Of a stretch of DNA of 64,000 nucleotides, positions 1 to 9,847 are shown piece by piece. The DNA is taken from assembly GCA_910589415.1 (NCBI GenBank), contig OU342630.1:41634012-41698011 (forward strand). Direction: 5' to 3'. Below the pieces are notes generated by a model. It saw only the letters and a list, made by a program, of their open reading frames with translations. It did no database searches and had not been told where the DNA came from. The number at the start of each line of letters is the position of its first letter. The first letter of the stretch is position 1. The position numbers and the translations under genes are program-made. This DNA is from Malachius bipustulatus. Taxonomy: Eukaryota > Arthropoda > Insecta > Coleoptera > Melyridae.

Positions 1-1096
1 TTATAAAACAGAGTAGTTTATCTAACGTTCTGGTAGCATCAGCACTGCTCAAATCTGACGCAGCTCCATGAAGGGATTCTGATGATCGGGATAGATCGTT
101 TCTCATGGCCTTATTAAATTCGATTCGCATATTGTACGGAATAGTTTTCATCAATATAGATTTTACCATCAAACAATATTGCGATGGAGTCACTCCCATA
201 GACTCTAAAGAACGTGTGATTGATAAGGCGAGATTGTATAGCTCTCGTAACCTATCAACATCGTTTCGATTTTTAACTGGATTCAACTGTAATAACTTTT
301 GTATGTAATAATCGATAATTTTATGATGATTTCCATATTCATTTACCAGTAGCTCAACAGCGTCTGCATAACATGTTTTTGTTATCGTTAATCCGTTAAT
401 AGTCGTTGCTGCTTTGCCTGTGAGAACAGATTGTAGGTACTGGAACTTGGTACAGTCATCGAGTGCTTGATTTTCATGAATCATCATTTTAAATTGTTCC
501 CAGAAGGGTGGCCAAGATTTAATTGATCCATCGAATTTTCGTAGTTCTAACTTGGGAAGTCTTACTGCATTAAAGTTATTGGCAGGCGTTGTAACATTTC
601 GTTGATTTACGTTAGAATTTTCTTCGTTATTGTCGTGTACACTACTTTGATGAATTTGCTGGTTCGTTAGTTGTGTTGATAATTCTCCCAAATGTGTAAT
701 CGATTTTTGAGAGGTTACATTAATTACGTTAGGTGTAACAGTAGTACGTTCGATATCCGTTCGTTTCTGCAATTTTTCTATTCGTTTTTCCAGTTTCAAA
801 ATAGCAGTTATGGCGTTGTCTTCATACTCTAACATTTTTTGGCACTCTTCTTCAAGTTTGTCACCCGTTAACTCTTCTAATGATTCTTCTGTCATCTTGT
901 AGAGTTTCTCGTTCATTGATTTCAGCTTTGCTAGAGTGATTTCAAGATCATCTTCATTTGGTGATTCTTGTTGCAGCAGCAATAATGCGTTATTTATTAA
1001 TTTCGTTAAACTAGCACGCATTGTACGTTTTAGGGCACTATCTGATCGCACTTCACTTGTGAGTTCACCATCAGCACTTTCGTTTTCCTTACCCAT
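1..1096 (-). CDS. BEL/Pao retrotransposon gag (partial, runs off window)
   Basis: An uninterrupted minus-strand frame of 365 codons starts at the ATG at 1096 and is still open at base 1. The first ~120 residues are acidic and helical (likely coiled coil), followed by a polar Thr/Asn/Gln-rich linker. From about residue 178 comes the hallmark of the BEL/Pao gag-like domain known as DUF1759: LPKLELRKFDGSIKSWPPFW, then a QYLQSVLTGKAATTI-type stretch and a TCYADAVELL stretch. In this family the protein packages element RNA and continues into protease, RT and integrase, here outside the window. A primer-binding site lies 52 bp upstream in the same orientation, which supports the start. The frame is intact, so the insertion may be young. 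Confidence 0.9.
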   Translation of the reverse strand, partial: MGKENESADGELTSEVRSDSALKRTMRASLTKLINNALLLLQQESPNEDDLEITLAKLKSMNEKLYKMTEESLEELTGDKLEEECQKMLEYEDNAITAILKLEKRIEKLQKRTDIERTTVTPNVINVTSQKSITHLGELSTQLTNQQIHQSSVHDNNEENSNVNQRNVTTPANNFNAVRLPKLELRKFDGSIKSWPPFWEQFKMMIHENQALDDCTKFQYLQSVLTGKAATTINGLTITKTCYADAVELLVNEYGNHHKIIDYYIQKLLQLNPVKNRNDVDRLRELYNLALSITRSLESMGVTPSQYCLMVKSILMKTIPYNMRIEFNKAMRNDLSRSSESLHGAASDLSSADATRTLDKLLCFI

Positions 1097-1147
1097 TTTC
1101 ACTAACCGTTAAATCGCGAATTACTTTCTGAAATCAACTTGACACTT

Positions 1148-1165
1148 TCCCTGGTTTCGGCACCA
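1148..1165 (-). promoter_or_regulatory. Primer-binding site of the BEL/Pao element
   Basis: On the minus strand this reads TGGTGCCGAAACCAGGGA, starting with the TGG that pairs with a tRNA CCA end. It directly abuts a sequence ending in ACA (1166-1168 on the plus strand read TGT), as expected for the inner edge of a 5' LTR. I could not assign the primer tRNA by eye. Confidence 0.75.
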
Positions 1166-2150
1166 TGTAAAAAATAAGTAGAAGGTAGGAGGGTAGAGGC
1201 CCTTAATGGGTTTTTTATTCAAATTAGCTCTATTGTTCTCGGGGTCATTAATCACGCCCACCTGTCAAGCTCTATTGTTATCGGGGTCATTAAGCACGCC
1301 CACCTGTCATCGAAACAATGGGGTGTACTTGATTTATGGGGACACCTGCATCGGGCCCTTTGTTCGGAAACACAATAGCCTAATTAGCTCTATTGTTATC
1401 AAGGTCATTAATCACGCCCACCTGTCACTCCTTTGTTCGGCGGCCCTTTGTCGGCGTTCCTTTGTCTAGACTAATGAGTTCTTTTGTTATCAAGGTCATT
1501 AATCACGCCCACCTGTCACTCCTTTGTTCGGCGGCCCTTTGTCGGCGTTCCTTTGTCTAGACTAATGAGTTCTTAGAAATCGGGGGTCATTAATCACGCC
1601 CACCTGTCACTCCTTTGTTCGGCGGCACTTTGTCGGCGTTCCTTTGTCTGGAATACAATAGAGATGCACACCTGCGTCAATAATTATGCAGAGGCGCATA
1701 TTGACAAGCTTCGACACGTCTGAAAACGGAACACCTGCATCAGGTCCTTTGTTCGGAAACACAATAGACTAATGAGTTCTTAGAAATCGGGTGTCATTAA
1801 TCACGCCCACCTGCCACTCCTTTGGTCGGCGTCCCTTTGTCGGCATTCCTTTGTAGGGAATACAATAGAGCTGCACACCTGTATCATTAATTATGCAGAG
1901 GCGCATATTGACAAGCTTCGACACGTCTGAAAAACGGCCACCAGCGGCAAAATACGGTTGTTATTCATGGCAATAAGATAGTTATGCAGAGGCACGTATC
2001 GACAAGTTTCGACACGTCTGAAAACGACCACCAACGGTGAAACCCGGTTGTTATTCACGGTAATAAGACAGTTATGCAGAGGCACGTATCGACAAGTTTC
2101 GACACGTCTGAAAACGACCACCAACGGTGAAACCCGGTTATTTCTATTAA
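1166..2150 (-). repeat. Inner part of BEL/Pao 5' LTR packed with ~90-bp minisatellite
   Basis: The LTR edge begins at 1166 (TGT on plus, so ...ACA on minus). The block holds tandem repeats. A unit containing atcacgcccacctgtcac recurs at 1411, 1502 and 1593 (91-bp spacing) and again at 1800. A second unit, with cgacaagtttcgacacgtct, recurs at 1981 and 2071 (90-bp spacing), with earlier variants near 1687 and 1895. The outer LTR end cannot be placed because the 3' LTR is outside the window. The tandem repeats may be part of the LTR or a satellite beside it. Open frames here are by-products of the repeat. Confidence 0.6.
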
Positions 2151-2199
2151 TAAGTCAGTGGCGGTAGGTACTAATGAGGTACAACAAAAAGTACAGTTA

Positions 2200-2770
2200 C
2201 GTGAAATACACTAATTACCTAATTTCGATTATTTTTCTAATTACCGTCAAATACACTAACTTATTAATTAAGTACCTAAATAATTATTATAAGTAGGTAT
2301 CTATGCCCAAATACACTAACTTATTAATTAAGTACCTAAATAATTATAAGTAGGTATCTATGCCTAAATCATGATTATATGAGGTGCACCAAAAGTACAG
2401 CTACGTGAAATACACTAATTACGTCTATCCCTAATTACAATTACCGCCACCCTAATCTAATTACCGTCAAATACACTAATTACTTATCTAATTACAAATA
2501 GAGAATAGTTCGGCGGAAACAGTGTGATAATATTATTATCATTATTATTATTATTATTATTATTAATATTTTTATCTCAGTCGTTACATCAACGTCACTT
2601 CTTATTAATTAAATACCTAAATAATTATAAGTAGGTACCTATATGCCTAAATCATCATCATAATATAGGTAATTAGGGGGGTATGTAGGTATGTGTAGGT
2701 ATTAGCATATTAATTAAGTACCTAAATAATTATAAGTAGGTACTTGTGCCTAATTCATGATTATAATAGG
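2200..2770. repeat. AT-rich interspersed/tandem repeats and (ATT)n
   Basis: The phrase aagtacctaaataatta with flanking ttattaatt and gtaggtatctatgcctaaatc recurs around 2271, 2331, 2612 and 2716 at irregular spacing. A (ATT)n microsatellite lies at about 2529-2570. The sequence looks like a degenerate satellite. No gene seen. Confidence 0.65.
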
Positions 2771-3334
2771 TAAGTACAGGGCTGATAGTATTAATAACGT
2801 ACAGCTGGTGTAGGTAATAAAATATAATTCATACTCAAAAGGGCGCAGATATTATGAATCACCTGTATTAAGTATTCTACAGGGATATCAATGGAGTCTT
2901 AAGTACTGATTATAGCAAGATATGAGCGTTCACTGGGGCTCGAATATATACCAAAGTGTTTAAAGACACTCAGCCGAGGGTCCCCCAATAGAATTACACC
3001 CACGAGAGTTGCTAGCACAGGGTGCGACTCTATCAGAGTTTCCAGACACCCAAGACCTCAGAGACGGATCTGACAGCTCCGTAAAGTTGGGTTGAAACTG
3101 CATGATATAAAATGTCGCTAAAATACCCAAGCAGACGGGGAGCTCATGGAATACAGCCCAGAAGACATGGAACGAATCTGATCGCAATAACCAAGTATCC
3201 TTCAGAGGGATCCAGAGCTAAATCCGCCAAAGGACTTGCACTTTGTTTTCAGAAGAGACATGCTGTGCAGTATGCTTATATATCAGCTCCTTAAACAACC
3301 TATTATGACAGCAGCGAGACTATAGGGATATTAA
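2771..3334. other. Non-coding, nothing recognised
   Basis: Short open frames on both strands near 2960-3290 have no recognisable motif and overlap each other. I see no repeat boundary or RNA gene. Confidence 0.4.
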
Positions 3335-3655
3335 AAACCATATATTAGTATTATTTCATTCATGGTTACATAAAAGGTATGTGATAGGGGGGCCCTAGTT
3401 CATAGGTCATAGACGCTCCGTAGATAATATACCTATACCTATACCTATATATATAGAACCCAAACAAACGTCTTCTTTTTACTAATATGTACTTGGCTCG
3501 AATAACTCTCCACTTTGTTGTTGTAATTATATATATTTATATACCTATAATAATATATACCTATACCTATTACCGTGAATTAAGACAGAAATTCATAAAT
3601 AAATAGCACTTCTTTTAAAAATTATACATAACCGCTAATCGGCGACACCACGTAC
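3335..3655 (+). repeat. Direct repeat A flanking the two-ORF cassette
   Basis: Contains tattagtattatttcatt, ggttacataaaaggtatg, agttcataggtcatagac and ccgtagataatatac, then (after a CTATAC microsatellite near 3430-3570) taaatagcacttc and ttatacataaccgct. The same order recurs in direct orientation at 5100-5275, so the two copies flank 3656-5099. Confidence 0.7.
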
Positions 3656-4187
3656 ACTGTTTTGTTATGGGAATACAATAGAGGAGTCAAGTTATTCCTT
3701 CGTAATCGACAAACAACGGACGGACGACCACCAACGTCGAAAACCGTTATTATGTTAATCCATAGATCCGTCGCACCCATCAGCATCGAAAACCGGTATT
3801 CACTACGAAGATCTACCTGTATACCTACCCACCCACCTACCCAACTACTACCTGCACCGAAAACCGGTTTTATATGACTCACCACGGAGACGACAAGTTT
3901 CGACACGTCTAAATTGAATCATAATATGCAGAGTGGTGGCCGATATCCACTAAGTACTTGATGCACTCATTAGCATAAACATAATAGAGGGGATGGGGAG
4001 GAAATCGGGGTGTATGATGTAAGGGATGTGTACCTGGTAGGGGAGGGGGTAACGCCTAAGTACACCGCTATGCAGCGGTATTACCATATAGTCTTCTGAC
4101 TGAGTGTGCGAATTTAGTTCATTCCGGCTGAAGACAGTGTTGTTATACAAGTTGCCATGGTGTACCCTTACAAGACGCTGAATCATC

Positions 4188-4694
4188 ATGTATCGTACAA
4201 ATCTGCTATCCGAGGCCATACCGGAGTCGCAGCAAGAGAGGCGTTTGCAGGAAATCTACGCTAAGTGTCTCCTATATGCAAGCACAATCCCCTTAAATGA
4301 TAGCGCGTGCAAGTTGATAACTTTGGGTCTTAATCCATGCACGAATTTTTGGACGGTGATTAAATTACACAGTGCGGAGTCTCCAAATGCCTGCGTAGTG
4401 ATGAACACCGAGGGTTTCTACGCATTGATGCAGATGCTACCAGAATTATTCACCGAGTGCGAAATCGCCACCATAGAGAACCGCCGCAGTTATAATCTAG
4501 AACAATACGTCATAAATCCCAGGCAAGGCACCAACATACAGCTGATACCCAGGTTTCAAGGAAAGTACGGATATAATATATGCCTGGGGATTGCAACTCT
4601 TAAAAGACTGAAATCTCTACAAAACTACATCCAAGATTTGATCAATAGTTTGGAAAAGGACGACAGACGTATCAATACAGATGCCTGTTTGTGA
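4188..4694 (+). CDS. Unrecognised 168-aa protein, first ORF of a two-ORF cassette
   Basis: An intact 168-residue frame starts at the ATG at 4188; I do not recognise it. It has no signal peptide or membrane segment and is mixed alpha/beta with balanced composition, unlike random AT-rich ORFs here. Around residues 52-90 the order strand (TVIKLH), strand (ACVVMN), helix (ALMQMLPELF) appears. Near the C-terminus a strand-like ICLGIATL precedes an amphipathic helix. That order loosely recalls PC4-type single-strand nucleic-acid-binding proteins, but this is only an impression. The stop lies 3 nt before the ATG of the next frame, and a poly(A) signal follows both, suggesting one transcript. Direct repeats flank the pair. 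Confidence 0.5.
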   Translation: MYRTNLLSEAIPESQQERRLQEIYAKCLLYASTIPLNDSACKLITLGLNPCTNFWTVIKLHSAESPNACVVMNTEGFYALMQMLPELFTECEIATIENRRSYNLEQYVINPRQGTNIQLIPRFQGKYGYNICLGIATLKRLKSLQNYIQDLINSLEKDDRRINTDACL

Positions 4695-4697
4695 ACA

Positions 4698-4913
4698 ATG
4701 GCTGAAGAGGCAGCCATAGAGATAGGTGAAGCAGGGAGTCTGAATGCAGAAAGCCTACCAAGAATATGCAGCAAGCTGGGGCCTAGATTTATGGATCTAA
4801 CAGAAATTGCAGCCAAGTTTCCCAGTGTGTTGCTACCAATAGTGCGCGGTGCTGTGGATCGCATTCATGAATCATATCGGATCGAATATTCGCAAATGTA
4901 CTGTGTATTATGA
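4698..4913 (+). CDS. Unrecognised 71-aa protein, second ORF of the cassette
   Basis: A 71-residue frame starts 3 nt after the stop of the 168-residue frame (TGA ACA ATG). It opens with an acidic MAEEAAIEIGEAG stretch and then a predicted helical region (LPRICSKLGPRFMDLTEIAA). No known motif is visible. The very tight spacing is more typical of viral or transposon bicistronic messages than of host insect genes. It could also be the in-phase remnant of a longer decayed protein. Confidence 0.4.
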   Translation: MAEEAAIEIGEAGSLNAESLPRICSKLGPRFMDLTEIAAKFPSVLLPIVRGAVDRIHESYRIEYSQMYCVL

Positions 4914-4957
4914 GATTGAGGTTATGGGCATAACCGCATTTATTGTAATAATCTTTG

Positions 4958-4963
4958 AATAAA
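4958..4963 (+). terminator. Poly(A) signal AATAAA downstream of the cassette
   Basis: AATAAA lies 45 nt after the stop of the 71-residue frame, followed by an AT-rich tract. AATAAA is frequent by chance in this DNA, so the position is the only support. Confidence 0.4.
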
Positions 4964-5099
4964 TATCTAAGTATAAAATCATTTTATTTATTTTAATATT
5001 ACACCTAAGCTCATGTGATAGATATAGCGAGAGTCGCCCCGTCAAGGAACGTCCACTGGCGTTGGGACAATGACATGATCCAGCGGTGTAAGTTAAAAA

Positions 5100-5275
5100 C
5101 AAAATTTATTAGTATATTAGTATATTAGTATTATATCCTGGTTACATAAAAAGTATGAGATCAGGGCATAGTTCATAGGTCTTGGATGATCCGTAGATAA
5201 TAGACATATACAATAAATAACACATCTTAAAAAAAACATTATACATATCCGCTGGTTGGAGGCATCCAGATAAAA
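5100..5275 (+). repeat. Direct repeat B flanking the two-ORF cassette
   Basis: Matches 3335-3655 in the same order: tattagtattatatcctgg, ggttacataaaaagtatgag, agttcataggtcttgg, ccgtagataatagac, taaataacacatc, ttatacatatccgct. It lacks the CTATAC microsatellite of the other copy, so it is shorter. Confidence 0.7.
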
Positions 5276-5954
5276 TATATGTTAGAAGGGCTAGTGAGAT
5301 AAAATACTATTGGAATAGGCTACCCATAGAGTAATCAGGCAGATGGTGATACCTTCAAAATTATAACAATTAGCTTCACCCCTGATAGGGCCTCAGGGCG
5401 AAACATACAGTATACGTTGACATTATACCGAGAATTGTGCCAAGAGAAAGGGAATAGTTACCATTAAAATAAGGATAATTAGTGCTTGGTGCGTCCACTG
5501 GTGGTTGCCATGGCATACCTTCAGAACGTTCCATATCTTAACTAGATGAGGCGAAATATAGGAAAGAGACAGGACGAGGAAGTAAAGAAATTAATATTAA
5601 ACAGTTTCTCAACTTAATATTTCCCTTTATAACCTGCATAGTAGCAATGTTATTATCTTGGTCAACATCATGGTGGGCAGAGGGGGTACCACCTGGGCAA
5701 TAGTCTACACCGGTCCAAAATAGGTATTGGTAGTGAAAAATCTGCACCATAATAATTAACGACCCTGACTGAAGGCCCAGACGGTAGTGGCGGCCACCCT
5801 GCATATCATTCGCCCGGTACTTTGTCTGACATACAATAGAGCTGCACACCTGCATCCGGTGTTCGGCGGTCCTTTGTCTGGAATACAATAGGGTTAATTA
5901 AGCAGAATCACGTATCGACATGACTCGACTTGTCGGTACCCGCACACCTGCATC
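5276..5954. other. No gene; distal copies of the 1.2-2.1 kb repeat family
   Basis: From about 5815 the phrases acatacaatagagctgcaca, ttcggcggtcctttgtctgg, aatacaatagggttaatt and cacgtatcgacatg repeat units seen at 1380-2140 and 3660-3910. The region therefore belongs to the same repeat complex. The rest shows nothing recognisable. Confidence 0.5.
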
Positions 5955-6225
5955 CTATTGCATGGCTGCTCAGCTCGGACCAAGTCAAATCTGCTTGTTA
6001 TCAAGTCTCGGATATCGCGGGTCAACGCTTGTTCATCTCCCGTAGCATCTGACCATTGCCTCGCAGTTAGGCTCTGACCAAATCTCAGCGAGTCTGACTG
6101 TAGCGGCGCGGATCGGACTGCTCAACGTCTGATCGTCTCTTATCGGATCTGGCTGACGGTGCGGACCTGATCAAGGTATCCGGGCTTTGTTCTGCGCATA
6201 TCCTATCGATTTTGGTTGACTAACA
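5955..6225 (+). repeat. GC-richer segmental repeat, copy 1
   Basis: Carries gctgctcagctcggaccaag, tgttatcaagtctcgga, gcgggtcaacgcttgttca and tgaccattgcctcgcagtta. These recur in order about 625 bp downstream as diverged matches. No reading frame or known element recognised. Confidence 0.6.
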
Positions 6226-6579
6226 CATCTCTGATCTGAGGGGTAACGTATGTCCTATGTCTTGGTCTTATCCATAGGCCGAGGGTAGGTAGCGGAAACG
6301 TGGTAGCTGAAACTCGATGTATGATGTGGACTGGTAGCTGAAACATAAGTGTAGATAAAATGACAGTTATAAAATTCTGTAAGATAACAATTATTAAGAC
6401 TGTATGATTAGGTGGCAGTTGGCCAAAAATGACAACACGGCACTCGATAAGTGTACAGGTTTATACCCATGTTATCAAGATGCTAACAGGGAAACGATCG
6501 ATTATTACCCTCAACAACTTGAACAACGTTGTCACATTGAGAAAACCGGTGGGCGATGACGGGTTAACGGCTGGTCATA

Positions 6580-6780
6580 TCCTATCGGATCCGGCCTAAG
6601 GCGTCGAGTCGACCAATGCATAACTGCTCAGTTATGACCAGGTCAAAGCTGATTGTTATCAAATCTCAGAGTTCGCCGGTCAACGGTTGTTCACCCCCAA
6701 TCGGATCTGTCAGGCGGTGCAGGCCTGACCAATGCCTCGCGTTTAGGCCCTAATCAAGTCTCATCGAATTTTGCTGGTTG
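6580..6780 (+). repeat. GC-richer segmental repeat, copy 2, cut by assembly gap
   Basis: Diverged second copy of 5955-6225 (ctgctcagttatgaccaggt, tgttatcaaatctcaga, gccggtcaacggttgttca, tgaccaatgcctcgcgttta). It runs directly into the N block, consistent with an assembly break in a tandem array. Confidence 0.6.
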
Positions 6781-7280
6781 NNNNNNNNNNNNNNNNNNNN
6801 NNNNNNNNNNNNNNNNNNNNNNNNNNNNNNNNNNNNNNNNNNNNNNNNNNNNNNNNNNNNNNNNNNNNNNNNNNNNNNNNNNNNNNNNNNNNNNNNNNNN
6901 NNNNNNNNNNNNNNNNNNNNNNNNNNNNNNNNNNNNNNNNNNNNNNNNNNNNNNNNNNNNNNNNNNNNNNNNNNNNNNNNNNNNNNNNNNNNNNNNNNNN
7001 NNNNNNNNNNNNNNNNNNNNNNNNNNNNNNNNNNNNNNNNNNNNNNNNNNNNNNNNNNNNNNNNNNNNNNNNNNNNNNNNNNNNNNNNNNNNNNNNNNNN
7101 NNNNNNNNNNNNNNNNNNNNNNNNNNNNNNNNNNNNNNNNNNNNNNNNNNNNNNNNNNNNNNNNNNNNNNNNNNNNNNNNNNNNNNNNNNNNNNNNNNNN
7201 NNNNNNNNNNNNNNNNNNNNNNNNNNNNNNNNNNNNNNNNNNNNNNNNNNNNNNNNNNNNNNNNNNNNNNNNNNNNNNNN
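6781..7280. other. Assembly gap (500 N)
   Basis: Exactly 500 undetermined bases. The round length suggests a placeholder, so the true size is unknown. Confidence 0.99.
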
Positions 7281-7324
7281 AATCCAATATTAAAACACGT
7301 GCGTTTCTTTTTAAAGGTTGCCCT

Positions 7325-7590
7325 AGCAACATCAACGTTACTCCAGAAACGATGACTAAATGTTAACTTTTTATTTTTTTTTATTGGAGTACACACTGTT
7401 ACGTTAAATAAAATTATTAATGACAGACATTTTTTGAAATCCTAATTCAAATATTCAAAAATTTATGATCTTAAGTGTACCAATAATATAAACTATCGTA
7501 AAGTATTCGTGGATATCGGGTCTTAAAAACATTCGCGCGTGTTTAATGACCTTAATATCCATTCATATTTTAATATAGTATTTATTATGG
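7325..7590 (+). repeat. Interspersed repeat, copy 1
   Basis: Shares agcaacatcaacgttactcc, ttggagtacac, ctaattcaaatattcaaaaa, tgtaccaata, gtggatatcgggtcttaaaa with 9570-9845 in the same orientation. The two copies flank the large palindrome at 7659-9309. Confidence 0.6.
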
Positions 7591-7658
7591 GTAACTTGTA
7601 ATTCTTACCTAGTTAAAAAAAAATTCCTGAGCATTTTTAAATTGAATACCATAAACTA

Positions 7659-9309
7659 AACTGCTCAACAAATGAAACGTTACATGATCAAATTTGCCCT
7701 AACTTTGGCACTGATAAAATTTGGATTGTTTCGAGCAATTCAATTTTTGTTTCGAGGGTTCACTAGTTCAATCCCTTGTTTATCAGTCCGTATGTTTGCA
7801 AGAACTTGGTACTTCACACAAAGTTTATATAGGGTGGTAGATAAAACAGTTCAAAATCTCAGAAAGTTCAGCTTGCTCCCATTTGATCAAAGATTTTTCT
7901 TTTTAAATTTCAACACAAAGATCATGAAGATGGATCTCATATCTCGAAACGGTTTTCGAATTTTCCGATTATTTCTTTTATTTACAGGGTGATCTCAAAA
8001 TAACTACTTTTTGGTGTGGCAATGATAACTTTGTTACCCGTGACTCGATTTTCAAAATGTAGGGCTCAATTTAAAGCTAAAGCTTCAAGCAAGAACACGC
8101 AAGATTGATAATCGCCTAAGGACAAAAATTGAAAATACAGGGTTGTATTAAAACTAACCCAAACCTGAATGGCTTCCGAAATCTGGTATTAAGGAAAATT
8201 TTAAATAAAGTCAAGTTGCTTTCAAACAAACCATTCATTCTGAATACTTCAAGATGTTCTTCGCTTGCATGAGTTAAGAATTGTTGACATAAGAACAAAA
8301 TTACAACTTCGTGTTTTCGAAGTGAAAATCGTCATTTTTCAAGTTCAAGGCCCTGTACAACGAAAACGGCTGAAGATAGAGAAAAACGGCTTACATGTCC
8401 ATATTTTACTTTTTCATGTACTATTCTATGGTATAGAAACATTTGTGCTTTCTTTGATTTTTTTATTTGGCGACGCGTGGAGAAATCTCAGAATTTTTCA
8501 AATTTTTTATCACCCTGTATAAACATTTTATCTACATAATGGGATAGTACATGAAAAGTTAAAATAGGGACATGTAAGCCGTTTTTCTCTATCTTCAGCC
8601 GTTTTCGTTGTACAGGGCCTTGAACTTGAAAAATGACGATTTTCACTTCGAAAACACGAAGTTGTAATTTTGTTCTTATGTCAACAATTCTTAACTCATG
8701 CAAGCGAAGAACATCTTGAAGTATTCAGAATGAATGGTTTGTTTGAAAGCAACTTGACTTTATTTAAAATTTTCCTTAATACCAGATTTCGGAAGCCATG
8801 CAGGTTTGGGTTAGTTTTAATACAACCCTGTATTTTTAATTTTTGTCCTTAGGCGATTATAAATCTTGCGTGTTCTTGCTTGAAGTTTTAGCTTTAAAAT
8901 GAGCCCTACATTTTGAAAATCGAGTCACGGGTAACAAAGTTATCATTGCCACACCAAAAAGTAGTTATTTTGAGATCAGCCTGTAAATAAAAGAAATAAT
9001 CGGAAAATTCGAAAACCGTTTCGAGATATGAGGTCCATCTTCATGATCTTTGTGTTGAAATTTAAAAAGAAAAATCTTTGATCAAATGGGAGCAAGCTGA
9101 ACTTTCTGAGATTTTGAACTGTTTTATTTACCACCCTATATAAACTTTGTGTGAAGTACCAAGTTCTTGCAAACATACGGCCTGATAAACAAGGGATTGA
9201 ACTAGTGAACCCTCGAAACAAAAATTGAATTGCTCGAAACAATCCAAATTTTATCAGTGCCAAAGTTAGGGCAAATTTGATCATGTAACGTTTCATTTGT
9301 TGAGCAGTT
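7659..9309. mobile_element. 1.65-kb near-perfect palindromic element with TA flanks
   Basis: Arms 7659-8424 and 8544-9309 are reverse complements; every paired position sums to 16968, meaning no indel separates the arms over ~765 bp, with only a few substitutions. A ~119-bp loop contains ggcgacgcgtggagaaatct. TA flanks both ends (7657-7658 and 9310-9311). Further CAGGG/CCCTG termini lie concentrically inside: 7985/8983 (next to TA), 8138/8830 and 8351/8617. Open frames in the arms are mirror images of each other and are not genes. Confidence 0.9.
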
Positions 9310-9569
9310 TATAATAAAGAAAACTGAGCTCAAAAAACAACGACAAAATTAAGTGCCATGTAGCGTTTCGGGGCGGATCTAACAACGATTAAAACAATTA
9401 CTTTAGTTCACTTCACTCTAAATAATAAAACAAAACTACTGTCAAAATTACTTCAGCGGGGTTGTGTAAATTGATATAAAAAAAATCAACCCAATCCACA
9501 TACTAATTTTGGTGCTACGCCCCAAACGAATAGATGTCTATAGCGAATGTCTAGAATAGCTATATAATA

Positions 9570-9845
9570 GCAACATTAACGTAACCCCAGAAATGTCAAC
9601 TTTTTGATTGTTATATGATTGGAGTACTGTTACGTCATATGAAATATCAATAGCAGATATTTGAAAATCTTAATTCAAATATTAAACAATTGATTTATGA
9701 TTTCAAAATGTACCAATAGTAAAAACTAGCGTAAAATATGAGTGGATAATGGGTCTTAAAAACACTCGCTCTATTTCGAGCACGCGGCGATCGCGTGTGT
9801 TTTAAAGACCTTATTATCCACTCTTTAATCCATACTTTAATATTA
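9570..9845 (+). repeat. Interspersed repeat, copy 2, with internal hairpin
   Basis: Second copy of 7325-7590. Its last part is itself an inverted repeat: gtggataatgggtcttaaaa pairs with ttttaaagaccttattatcc around a GC-rich centre (9785-9795), so this family behaves like a small foldback element. Confidence 0.55.
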
Positions 9846-9847
9846 TA

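Noticed and set aside
1206..2124. Frames of 77-87 residues with internal repeats
   Set aside because: Translation of ~90-bp minisatellite; repetition is in the DNA, no protein family.
5538..5888. 116-residue minus-strand frame
   Set aside because: Overlaps repeat words of the 1.2-2.1 kb family and shows no domain.
6653..7396. Long open frames on both strands across the N block
   Set aside because: They exist only because undetermined bases contain no stops; coding capacity cannot be assessed.
7672..9296. Pairs of 60-106-residue frames in the large palindrome
   Set aside because: They are mirror images in the two arms, have no known motif, and follow from the inverted repeat.
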